Positions 46,435 through 54,255 of a stretch of 64,000 nt of DNA are shown here, piece by piece (the first letter of the stretch is position 1; each line of letters starts with the position of its first letter). A program made the position numbers and the translations under genes. Source of the stretch: Microthrixaceae bacterium (GTDB lineage: Bacteria; Actinomycetota; Acidimicrobiia; Acidimicrobiales; Microtrichaceae). The notes beneath the pieces were generated by a model that was not told the origin of the DNA, did no database searches, and saw nothing but the letters and a program-made list of their open reading frames with translations. The stretch spans positions 1-64,000 of the forward strand of contig JADLFH010000035.1 in the NCBI GenBank assembly GCA_020845705.1, in the 5' to 3' direction.

Positions 46435-47204
46435 GCGGGTTCCTGAAGTATCCGCGGACTCCCCACCTGAGCGGATCGCGGCTCCAACCCGGCGACGACG
46501 ACCTCGACCAGGTCCCGCTGGCCGGGCTCGACGGCGCCTGGGTCGTCATCGAAGAGAAGCTGGACGGCTCCAACGCCGGCATCTCCTTCGACACGGCGGG
46601 GAGGCTGCGGTTGCAGAGCCGAGGTCACGTGCTGGGTGGCGGACCGAACGAGTGGCAGTTCGACCGCCTCAAGGCCTGGTCGGCCGCGCACCGCGACCAG
46701 CTCTGGGCCATCCTGGGCGACCGCTACGTCTGCTACGGAGAATGGCTGGCGGCCACCCACACGATCTTCTACGACGCACTCCCCGACTTCTTCGTCGAGT
46801 TCGACGTGTGGGACCGCATCGAGGAGTGCTTCCTCGACACCGAGCGCCGCCGGGCGCTGCTGGAGCCCCTCCCGATGAGCGCCGCCCCGGTCCTGTGGGC
46901 CGGTTGGGCCGACCCGTCGATGCGCCTGGCGGAGCTGGTCGGGCCGTCCCGCTACATCACCGCCGAAGCTCCCGAACGCTTCGCCGCCGCCGCTGCGGCC
47001 GCGGGACTCGATCCCGGCGCGGGCGGACGACGGGCCGACCTGAGCGGGCTGGCCGAAGGGCTGTACCTCAAGACCGAAGCCGACGGCGCGGTCACCGGCC
47101 GCTACAAGTGGGTGCGGGCCGGCTTCTCCGACGCCGTGGCGGCCGCCGGGGACCACTGGACCGCCCTGCCCACCGTCCACAACCAGCTCGCCCGGCCGTC
47201 ATGA
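46431..47204 (+). CDS. ATP-dependent RNA ligase
   Basis: 257 aa, GTG start overlapping the methyltransferase stop. Nucleotidyltransferase motifs in order: VVIEEKLDGSNAGIS (motif I, lysine for AMP attachment), LQSRGH, YGEWLAATHTIFYD and FFVEFDVWDR (motifs III/IIIa), EGLYLKTE (motif IV) and GRYKWVRAGF (motif V). This is the Rnl2-like RNA_ligase family, which joins 3'-OH and 5'-phosphate ends. No extra N- or C-terminal domain is evident. It is flanked by an end-healing enzyme, the arrangement expected of a repair cassette. Confidence 0.87.
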   Translation: MSGFLKYPRTPHLSGSRLQPGDDDLDQVPLAGLDGAWVVIEEKLDGSNAGISFDTAGRLRLQSRGHVLGGGPNEWQFDRLKAWSAAHRDQLWAILGDRYVCYGEWLAATHTIFYDALPDFFVEFDVWDRIEECFLDTERRRALLEPLPMSAAPVLWAGWADPSMRLAELVGPSRYITAEAPERFAAAAAAAGLDPGAGGRRADLSGLAEGLYLKTEADGAVTGRYKWVRAGFSDAVAAAGDHWTALPTVHNQLARPS

Positions 47205-48415
47205 GCGGACTGCCCCCCGTCCACGAACCCTCGGAACTGGCCTGGGACCGCTTCCGTGAGCACTTCCCCGAGCTCGACCAACTCGTCGGCTGCCCCCAGG
47301 AGCCCGAGTTCCACGGGGAAGGCGACGTGGCGACCCACACCGCCATGGTGCTCGCCGCGTTGGGTGACGATCCCCGGTTCTGGTCGCTCGATGTCGAGGC
47401 ACGCTCGATCGTCGCTACCGCCGCGGCACTCCACGACCTCGGCAAGCCATCGACCACCCGCATCGAGGACGGCCGCATCCGCCAACCCGGACACGCCCGC
47501 CGCGGCGAGATCCTCACCCGCATCGCACTCTGGGAACGGGGCGTGCCGGTGACGGTGCGGGAACGCGTCGCGAACCTGGTCCGCTTCCACCTGGTGCCGT
47601 TCCACCTCGTCGACCGCGAGGACCGCCTCCCCCGGCTCCTGCACGCGTCGGTGACCGGCGACGGCGTCGAATCGCTCCTGGTTCTGGCGGCCGCCGATGC
47701 CGCCGGGCGCATCTCGGCCACCCGGAACGACTTGCTCGAACGGGTCGAGCTCGCGCGACTCCTGGCCGAGGACCACGGGGTCCTCGAGCGCTCCTGGCCG
47801 TTCGGGTCCGACCATGCCCGCGTGCAGTGGTTCCGCCGTCCCGAACGCGACCCGGCCTTCGTGCCCTACGACGACACCAGCTTCGAGGTCACCCTGCTGA
47901 GTGGCCTGCCGGCCACGGGCAAGGACCACTGGCTCCAGCATCACGGCAGGGGTGAGCCCGCCGTCAGCCTCGACCGGCTCCGAAACGAGCTGGGCGTCGA
48001 CCCGAGTGGTCCGCAGGGCCGCGTGCCGGCCGCCGCTCGCGAGAACGCACGCACACACCTCCGGGCGCACCAGCCCTTCATCTGGAACGCCACCAACCTG
48101 TCACGGCGGATACGCAACGGCATCGTCGACCTCGCCCTCGACTACGGGGCCAGGGTCCGCATCGTGACCCTCGAGGCCGACCCGACCAGCATCGATATCC
48201 GGAACACCCAGCGTGAGCGCCCGGTCCCGGCACGAGCGATCGCCCGGATGCTGGGGGCCTGGGAGTACCCGGATCCGACTGAGGCCCACGCCATCGAGGT
48301 GGTCGACAGCGTCGACGACCCCGAGGTTCACTCGGAGTCGTACCGAGGGATTCCGGCGTCACCGACCGGCAGCGGCGCATTGGGCGCCATCATCGGGTCG
48401 CTCTTCCCGCGCTGA
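47201..48415 (+). CDS. HD phosphoesterase - polynucleotide kinase fusion (HD-Pnk type)
   Basis: 404 aa, ATG overlapping the ligase stop (ATGA). N-terminal HD domain: THTAMV, AAALHDLGKPS (His-Asp) and PGHARRGE give the metal ligands, residues about 45-110. C-terminal kinase from about 225: P-loop LLSGLPATGKDHWL, then SLDRLRNELGV, and IRNGIVDLALDYGARVRIVTLEAD. The same domain order is known from Runella HD-Pnk, which removes 2',3'-phosphates and phosphorylates 5'-OH ends. Together with the ligase it could heal and seal cleaved RNA. The last 88 nt overlap the convergent gene at 48328. Confidence 0.87.
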   Translation: MSGLPPVHEPSELAWDRFREHFPELDQLVGCPQEPEFHGEGDVATHTAMVLAALGDDPRFWSLDVEARSIVATAAALHDLGKPSTTRIEDGRIRQPGHARRGEILTRIALWERGVPVTVRERVANLVRFHLVPFHLVDREDRLPRLLHASVTGDGVESLLVLAAADAAGRISATRNDLLERVELARLLAEDHGVLERSWPFGSDHARVQWFRRPERDPAFVPYDDTSFEVTLLSGLPATGKDHWLQHHGRGEPAVSLDRLRNELGVDPSGPQGRVPAAARENARTHLRAHQPFIWNATNLSRRIRNGIVDLALDYGARVRIVTLEADPTSIDIRNTQRERPVPARAIARMLGAWEYPDPTEAHAIEVVDSVDDPEVHSESYRGIPASPTGSGALGAIIGSLFPR

Positions 48416-48816
48416 GCACTCACCGCCGTTCCGGTCGGGATGGCAGGTCGGTCCCCCAACTCAAGCGGGGCCAGCTCCTCCACCGTGATCACCTTGTTCG
48501 GATCCGTCGCCCGCCACAGCAACACCGTCAGCACCACGATGACGACCGCCAACACGACCAGCCCGATGATGATGTAGCGGAGCCGATCCTGTGCCGGGTC
48601 ATCGGCGGACTCGCCCGAGGTTGCGGTGGTCCCCTCGGTTGCAACGCTCGGTAGCGGAACGGACCCGGCCTCGACGGTGGTAGTGGTGCCCGAGGTGGGC
48701 GCCTGGGCGATGTCGGCCGACGCGGTGGACGCGAACGCTGCGATCGTGAGCACGCACGCGACGCTCGCCGCAACCAGCAATCCGACGAACCGTGCGGGGC
48801 CCACCTGCTGAATCAT
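48328..48816 (-). CDS. hypothetical membrane-anchored protein
   Basis: 162 aa. N-terminal hydrophobic segment (FVGLLVAASVACVLTIAAFASTASA) like a signal peptide, a Thr/Ser/Gly-rich stretch (TSGTTTTVEAG), then a second helix YIIIGLVVLAVVIVVLTVLLW near residue 82 and a 60-residue tail. No family recognised. It starts as an ATGA overlap with the stop of the sulfhydrylase gene, so it is read from the metX message. Its 3' end overlaps the HD-Pnk gene by 88 nt. Confidence 0.55.
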   Translation of the reverse strand: MIQQVGPARFVGLLVAASVACVLTIAAFASTASADIAQAPTSGTTTTVEAGSVPLPSVATEGTTATSGESADDPAQDRLRYIIIGLVVLAVVIVVLTVLLWRATDPNKVITVEELAPLELGDRPAIPTGTAVSAQRGKSDPMMAPNAPLPVGDAGIPRYDSE

Positions 48817-50006
48817 GGCGCACCGCCGGCGGCGTCCAACGCGCTCAGGACATCAGCGATCACGTCGTCGGGATGCTCCAGGCCCACCGACACCCGGACG
48901 GTGCCCGGGCCGATGCCCGCTTCCGCCAACTCATCGGGCAGGAGGCCGACATGGGTGGTCGAGGCAGGATGGGTGACCAACGTCTCGGGACCGCCGAGGG
49001 ACGGGGCCAGCTGTGCCAGCCGGGTCGATTCGACGAACCGCTCGCCGGCGGCGAGGCCACCTGCGAGGTCGAAGGTCAACAAACCTCCGGTGCTGTTGAG
49101 CTGCCGTTGCGCCAGCTCGTATTGCGGGAAGGTCGCCAGGCCGGGGTAGCAGACGGTCTCGACACGTCCGTCGGCCTCGAGCACCTCGGCGAGTCGCTGC
49201 GCGGTCTCGCTCTGCTGGCGAACCCGCAGCGGCAGGGTCCGCAACCCTCGGATCCCGTTCATGGCGTCGAAGGGGCTGGCGTTGGCCCCCTGCAAGACCG
49301 CAAAGGGCCAGATCCAGTCGATCAACTCACGCGAACCCGCCACCACGCCGAGGGTCGCGTCGTTGTGGCCTGCCAGCGCCTTGGTCGCGGAGTGCACCAC
49401 GAGATCCACCCCGTGGTCGAGGGGACGCTGGCCAAGGGGGGTGGCGAAGGTCGAGTCGACCGCGGTGACAGGCCCCGCGATCGCTCCCAACCGTGCGAGA
49501 TCCACCAGGTCGAGACGGGGGTTCGCCGGGGTCTCGGCGAAGACCAGCATGGTCTTGCCGGGCCGGACGGCCGCCTCCCACGCGTCGGGGTCGCGACCAT
49601 CGACGAAGGTGACCTCGATCCCGAAGCGCGGGCACACGGAGCTGAACAGCAGTTGGGTCCCCCCGTAGAGCCGGCGTTGGGTGACGATGTGGTCGCCCTT
49701 GGAGCAGATGCCCAAGACCACTGCGCTCACGGCGCCCATCCCCGAGCTGAACGCCCGCGCCGCCTCGGCGCCTTCCATCTCGGCCACCGCCTCCTCGAAG
49801 CCCGCCACCGTGGGGTTCCCGTAGCGGCTGTAGAAGCGCGACGAGCCGGTGGTGGTGGCCCGCCGGCGGGCCTCGGCCGCGCTGGGGCTGACGAAGGCCG
49901 CGCTCGCCCACAGAACCGGCGCGAGTGCGTCGCCGTTGTGGCTTCGCCCGGCACGAACCGCCACGGTCTGCGGACGAATGCCAGAGGGGGGACGATGATC
50001 GTTCAC
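48813..50006 (-). CDS. Cys/Met-metabolism PLP enzyme (MetY/MetZ/MetB type)
   Basis: 397 aa. PLP-dependent trans-sulfuration family: FYSRYGNPTVAGFEEAVAEMEG, ETPANPRLDLVDL, DSTFATP, and the PLP lysine in LVVHSATKALAGHND. It sits directly after metX, which makes O-acetylhomoserine, so O-acetylhomoserine sulfhydrylase or cystathionine gamma-synthase are the best choices; sequence alone does not separate them here. Start overlaps the metX stop by 4 nt. Controlled with metX by the riboswitch upstream. Confidence 0.87.
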   Translation of the reverse strand: MNDHRPPSGIRPQTVAVRAGRSHNGDALAPVLWASAAFVSPSAAEARRRATTTGSSRFYSRYGNPTVAGFEEAVAEMEGAEAARAFSSGMGAVSAVVLGICSKGDHIVTQRRLYGGTQLLFSSVCPRFGIEVTFVDGRDPDAWEAAVRPGKTMLVFAETPANPRLDLVDLARLGAIAGPVTAVDSTFATPLGQRPLDHGVDLVVHSATKALAGHNDATLGVVAGSRELIDWIWPFAVLQGANASPFDAMNGIRGLRTLPLRVRQQSETAQRLAEVLEADGRVETVCYPGLATFPQYELAQRQLNSTGGLLTFDLAGGLAAGERFVESTRLAQLAPSLGGPETLVTHPASTTHVGLLPDELAEAGIGPGTVRVSVGLEHPDDVIADVLSALDAAGGAP

Positions 50007-51223
50007 TTTGTTCTCCGTAGGTCGTTCACGCCGTCGAGGAAGCCGGCGACGAGCGGGGAGATCTGGTTGGTCTCGGTGAGGAACCCATCATGGCCGTCGG
50101 GACTGTCGATCTCGTAGAAGCCCACACGGTTTCCCTGTGCACGAAGCAGGTCTCGGAGCTCGTACTGCTGATAGGGCGGGTAGAGCACGTCGGAGCGGAT
50201 GCTCATGATGAGCGACGGCACCACGATGCGCGCGACAGCCCTGCCGACCCCTCCCCGGCCACGCCCGAGGTCGTGGAGGTCCATCGCCTTGTTCAGACGC
50301 AGGTAGGTGTTCGCGTCGAAGCGCCCCACGAGCTTGTGGCCCTGATAGTCGAGGTAGCCCTCCACGTCGAAGCGCTGATCGAGCCGAAATGATCCCGCCG
50401 CGTCGAGTGGATCCACGAGCTTGCGGCCGAACTTCGCGGCGAACACCTCCTCGGAGCGGTAGTGGATCTGGGCGATCTGTCGGGCCACGGCGAGCCCCGC
50501 GTGGGGGCCGTGGCCTGCCGGTCGGTCGTAGTAGTCGCCGCCCGCGAAGTTCGGGTCGAGCGTCACCGCCCGCCTCCCCACCATCGACCACGCGATCTGT
50601 TGCGCCGAGGCGGCAGCGGAGGTCGCGAAGGCCACCAACGACCGGAGGCGGTGCGGGAACATCACAGCCCACTCCAAGGCCTGCATGCCGCCCATCGAAC
50701 CGCCGACCACCGCCTGCCACACCGCGATGCCGAGGTGGTCGGCCAGCATCGCCTGGGTCCGCACCATGTCTCTTATCGTCACCACGGGGAAGCTGGAGCC
50801 ATACGGCCTGCCGGTGGAGGGGTCCTCCGACGCGGGGCCGGTCGTCCCCTGGCATCCCCCCAGTACGTTGGCGCACACGATGAAGGACCGCGTCGGGTCG
50901 AGCGCCCGCCCCGGGCCGAACATCCCCTGCCACCAACCCGTCGACTGGATCTCCTCCGCTCTACCGAACGCATGGGAGTCACCCGTGAGGGCGTGGCACA
51001 CCAGCACCGCGTTCGACCCATCGGGGGCCAACTCGCCCCATGTCTCGTAGGCGACGTCGATGTGGCGCAGGACTGCGCCCCCTTCAAGGTGGAAGGGCCG
51101 GTCCTGCACCAGGGTCACGATCTTGCGTCGCCCGAGAGGATCACCCACACGCCACGCGCCCGTCACCGGGATCAGGGCGGCACCATCGTCTCTGACGGTC
51201 GCCGACTCAGGACCTGATGACAT
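50003..51223 (-). CDS. metX: homoserine O-acetyltransferase
   Basis: 406 aa from the ATG at 51223, which follows the riboswitch; the frame is open upstream through the riboswitch but that is RNA sequence. Alpha/beta hydrolase fold: VVGGSMGGMQALEWA carries the nucleophile Ser, with Asp in DVLYPPYQ region and His in DGHDGFL. It acetylates homoserine with acetyl-CoA in methionine synthesis; some homologues use succinyl-CoA. Couples translationally to the PLP enzyme. Confidence 0.93.
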   Translation of the reverse strand: MSSGPESATVRDDGAALIPVTGAWRVGDPLGRRKIVTLVQDRPFHLEGGAVLRHIDVAYETWGELAPDGSNAVLVCHALTGDSHAFGRAEEIQSTGWWQGMFGPGRALDPTRSFIVCANVLGGCQGTTGPASEDPSTGRPYGSSFPVVTIRDMVRTQAMLADHLGIAVWQAVVGGSMGGMQALEWAVMFPHRLRSLVAFATSAAASAQQIAWSMVGRRAVTLDPNFAGGDYYDRPAGHGPHAGLAVARQIAQIHYRSEEVFAAKFGRKLVDPLDAAGSFRLDQRFDVEGYLDYQGHKLVGRFDANTYLRLNKAMDLHDLGRGRGGVGRAVARIVVPSLIMSIRSDVLYPPYQQYELRDLLRAQGNRVGFYEIDSPDGHDGFLTETNQISPLVAGFLDGVNDLRRTK

Positions 51224-51316
51224 GGGTGATTCGTTGCCTTCCCGACCAACCGGTGCCCGGCGGTGGGACGGCGTCGTTGCCGTGGACACTTGGTTGCCGA
51301 CGGGGTTCGCCGACCG

Positions 51317-51395
51317 CATCTCCGACCTTTCGGCCGGGAGGCACCTTGGGTGTCCGTCCCAGGTTGCCGGACCCCGAGGGGCCACTCGTGATGTT
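51317..51395 (-). ncRNA. SAM riboswitch (SAM-I/SAM-IV clan)
   Basis: On the minus strand: CATC of P1 (51390-51393), ACGAGTGG, a CCCC/GGGG arm, CCGGCAACC, the pairing partner AAGGTGCC, a GGCC-GAAA-GGTC hairpin and GGAGATG closing P1 (51317-51320). This is the conserved GGCAACC...GGTGC core of SAM-binding aptamers. It lies 93 nt upstream of metX, so high SAM should turn the operon off. The subclass (I or IV) is not decided. Confidence 0.85.
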
Positions 51396-51400
51396 GCGCC

Positions 51401-51430
51401 ATCGCACCATGTGACGGCCCGCGGTGTCAA
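51401..51430 (-). promoter_or_regulatory. promoter of the SAM riboswitch-metX operon
   Basis: -35 TTGACA (51425-51430), an 18-nt spacer and -10 TGCGAT (51401-51406) on the minus strand; transcription would begin just before the aptamer at about 51395. The -35 overlaps the stop of the upstream methyltransferase gene. Confidence 0.65.
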
Positions 51431-52992
51431 TCCGAATCCATCGAGACGGAGATGCGCTTGGGGAGTTGGTCGAGCCACCACTCCAACACGTCGGGCTCAT
51501 CCACGCCGTAGGCCGCATCCGCCGTTCGCCCGACCTCACGCCACGACAGACCCCCTCGCCGTGCCGCCACGGCAACGGCGAGAGCATCCCAATCGTCGGG
51601 GATCGGCAGGTCGGCCACGTCGGCCGCGGAGAGCCGCAAGGCACCCCGGGACTGCCCGCTACCCGCCCGACGATGATGCAGGAGCGCACTCAGACACGGA
51701 GCCGACAGCGCCACGGCCAGCATCTCCGCGTGTGATGGGTCTCGGGGTATCGCTGCAATCGACGGCGTGAGCGCCAACAGGTCGCCCACCTCGTCCGCTA
51801 CCGCTTCGACCACTCGCGTCTGGTTCGCGACCACCACTTTCGGGCGATGCTGGCGACGCGCCCAGCGCCCCACCCGCTCGTTCGCGCCGTCGAGCGCGCC
51901 GAGGCGCACCACCGGGTGCAACCACCTCTGCTTGGCGATGCGGAGCGGATCGATACCCCAGCGGTTGGTGAACGGATCGATCGCACCCGAGGTGACCACA
52001 CGCATGGAACCCGCCAGGGTCCCCACCAACCCAGGATCGTCGCCCGCCTCCTCGAGGTTGGCGGCAACCGCGTAGTACTCGTCTCGGAACCCGCTGAGGG
52101 TGTCCGCGACATCGGCCACCCGCCGCACTGCGCCCACCTCGACCGACGGAACTCCGCCGACAGCAGCCGCCACCGCCGCCCAGGTGCCGTCGGTCACCGC
52201 AGCGACCACATGGACTCGTGAGCCGTGATGGACGGCCAGGCGACCCGACGGGGCGGCCTTGCGGAGGATCGGGGCCCAGACTTCGACCTCCGCGTCGAAC
52301 ACCCGCCCCGTCGGAACCCACGCCGCCTCCAGGGCCGCATACCGGAGGATCGCGTCGCGCGCCGGCGCTCCGTGAGAGGTCGACATCGAGGACCACGGCT
52401 GGACCATCGCCAGCACTCCCCCTGGGTTCAGCACCTCTGCTCCCGCCAGCAGGAACAGCAACGCAGAGTCCACGTACGCGGCCACCGCCTCGGGGCCGAA
52501 GCGCCCCCGCAGGCGCGCTGTTGCCTCGGTGCCACGGGTGGTGTCGGCAGCGAGCTGGCCTTGGAACGGCGGGTTGCCGATCACCAGGTCGGCGCGTCCC
52601 AGTCCCTCCGACAACCCGTCGCCCACCCGCACCTCGGCGTCGCCGGATCGCACACCGTAGGCGTCCGCCCACGCTGCGATGGCCTCCCGGGCGGCACCCA
52701 CCGCACCCGGGTCGGAATCGACGCCACGCAGGCATGCCACGGCGTCGGTTGGCGGAACCCCCCTTCGGACCAACAGCTCTGCTACTGCGACAAGGAAAAC
52801 CCCGCCGCCACAGGCCGGGTCCAACACCCTGGTGGGAACCGTCCCCGCCGGCAACTCGTCGAGGGCGAGCGCCGCGATCTGCTCGGCCACCTCCGGGGGC
52901 GTGTAGTGCGCTCCCTGACGCCGGGCGGAGTGATCGAGGGTGGCCTCATAGGTCGAACCCACGGCGTAGGCCACGGCGGCCCGAGCCGGCAC
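51427..52992 (-). CDS. N6-adenine DNA methyltransferase
   Basis: 521 aa. N-terminal RRQGAHYTPPEVAEQI, then the SAM motif VLDPACGGGVFLVAVAE (about residue 60) and the catalytic ADLVIGNPPFQGQL (NPPF) near 135, order typical of gamma-type adenine methylases of the Eco57I/type I class. The C-terminal half (about 330-500) may hold a target-recognition region. No restriction nuclease is next to it. The GTG at 52992 is 4 nt beyond the helicase stop, so the two genes form an operon. Whether it is part of a restriction system or an orphan methylase is unknown. Confidence 0.83.
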   Translation of the reverse strand: MPARAAVAYAVGSTYEATLDHSARRQGAHYTPPEVAEQIAALALDELPAGTVPTRVLDPACGGGVFLVAVAELLVRRGVPPTDAVACLRGVDSDPGAVGAAREAIAAWADAYGVRSGDAEVRVGDGLSEGLGRADLVIGNPPFQGQLAADTTRGTEATARLRGRFGPEAVAAYVDSALLFLLAGAEVLNPGGVLAMVQPWSSMSTSHGAPARDAILRYAALEAAWVPTGRVFDAEVEVWAPILRKAAPSGRLAVHHGSRVHVVAAVTDGTWAAVAAAVGGVPSVEVGAVRRVADVADTLSGFRDEYYAVAANLEEAGDDPGLVGTLAGSMRVVTSGAIDPFTNRWGIDPLRIAKQRWLHPVVRLGALDGANERVGRWARRQHRPKVVVANQTRVVEAVADEVGDLLALTPSIAAIPRDPSHAEMLAVALSAPCLSALLHHRRAGSGQSRGALRLSAADVADLPIPDDWDALAVAVAARRGGLSWREVGRTADAAYGVDEPDVLEWWLDQLPKRISVSMDSD

Positions 52993-52996
52993 CGTC

Positions 52997-54169
52997 TCAG
53001 GCGACTGCGCCGTCGAGGCTGGGATCCCAACCGATGAGGTCGCGCAGGCGCTGGTCGTTCGAGAAGACCTCGACGATCGGCTGGTTCACACCGATCCGCT
53101 TCAACAGGCGCTTCACCTCCAGCTCCTGGTTCCACAACAGCAGCGTCACCACCACACCCGACTCCCCCGCCCTAGCGGTGCGACCCGACCGGTGCAGGTA
53201 CGTCTTGTGGTCCCCCGGTGGGTCGTAGTGGATCACCACGTCCACCTCGTCGATGTGGAGCCCTCGGGCAGCCACGTCGGTGGCCACGAGCGCCGAGAGC
53301 TTCCCGTTCGCGAAGCGGGCGAGGGACTTCTCCCGATGCTGTTGGCGCAAATCGCCGTGGATGGCGGCGACGGTGACGCCCTCCTCTTCGAGTTTGCGGG
53401 CCAGGCGATCGGCACCGTGCTTGGTCGCGGAGAACACGATGGTGCGTTTCGCTGCACGGATGATGGCCGCGGCGACGCGGGCCTTGTCCATCTCGTGGAC
53501 CAGGAGGAACCGATGGTGCATCTCCTCCACCGTGACGCCGCGCGAAGCAACCTCGTGGCGGACCGGGTCGTGTTGGTAGCGGCTCACCAGGCCGTCGACC
53601 ACTCCGTCGAGAGTCGCCGAGAACAGGAGCGTCTGGTGGGTGCCCTCCACGTTGCGCAGGATCCACTCCACCTGCGGGAGGAAGCCCATGTCCGCCATCC
53701 GGTCGGCTTCGTCGATCACCACATGGGTGACATCGACGACGCTGAGGTCGCCACGATCGATCAGATCGATCGCCCGCCCCGGTGTGCACACGATGAAGTC
53801 GACACCCCGCTCCAGCGCCTTCACCTGCTTCTCGATGGGATCGCCGCCGTAGATGGCCGCGACGCTTCGACCTACCGCGGCGCCGAGGGGGGCCAGTTCG
53901 TCGCGCACCTGGGTGGCCAGCTCCCGCGTGGGAACCAGACAGATGCCGGTGGGTCGCCCGGGCTTCGCCGATGGGATGAGTTGGAGGAGTGGGAGGCCGA
54001 ACGCCAGGGTCTTGCCGGAACCGGTCTTGGCCTTGCCACACACGTCGCGGCCGGCGAGGGCGTCGGAGATCGTCAATGCCTGTATCGGGAACGGCTCAGA
54101 AATGCCCTTCTCGTTGAGCGCACCGACGAGCTGCTCCGACACACCGAGCGCCTCAAAGGTCGTGGTCAT
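52997..54169 (-). CDS. DEAD-box RNA helicase
   Basis: 390 aa. Q motif (FPIQALTI), motif I KAKTGSGKT, PTRELATQV, VIDEADRMADMGF (DEAD), LLFSATLD (SAT), and motif VI HRSGRTARAGESG. Short compared with DeaD/RhlE because there is no long C-terminal extension. It unwinds RNA duplexes in an ATP-dependent manner. Followed after 4 nt by the DNA methyltransferase gene. Confidence 0.94.
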   Translation of the reverse strand: MTTTFEALGVSEQLVGALNEKGISEPFPIQALTISDALAGRDVCGKAKTGSGKTLAFGLPLLQLIPSAKPGRPTGICLVPTRELATQVRDELAPLGAAVGRSVAAIYGGDPIEKQVKALERGVDFIVCTPGRAIDLIDRGDLSVVDVTHVVIDEADRMADMGFLPQVEWILRNVEGTHQTLLFSATLDGVVDGLVSRYQHDPVRHEVASRGVTVEEMHHRFLLVHEMDKARVAAAIIRAAKRTIVFSATKHGADRLARKLEEEGVTVAAIHGDLRQQHREKSLARFANGKLSALVATDVAARGLHIDEVDVVIHYDPPGDHKTYLHRSGRTARAGESGVVVTLLLWNQELEVKRLLKRIGVNQPIVEVFSNDQRLRDLIGWDPSLDGAVA

Positions 54170-54243
54170 GTCGTGATATCGCTTCTGTCGAGTCCGCCCA
54201 CAGTAGTGCCCGGCGACCCTTCCGGGTCAGATCCCCAGGCATC

Positions 54244-54249
54244 TACCCT
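54244..54249 (+). promoter_or_regulatory. -10 element of the serine hydrolase gene
   Basis: TACCCT ends 6 nt before the GTG at 54256. Confidence 0.45.
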
Positions 54250-54255
54250 GGGTGC

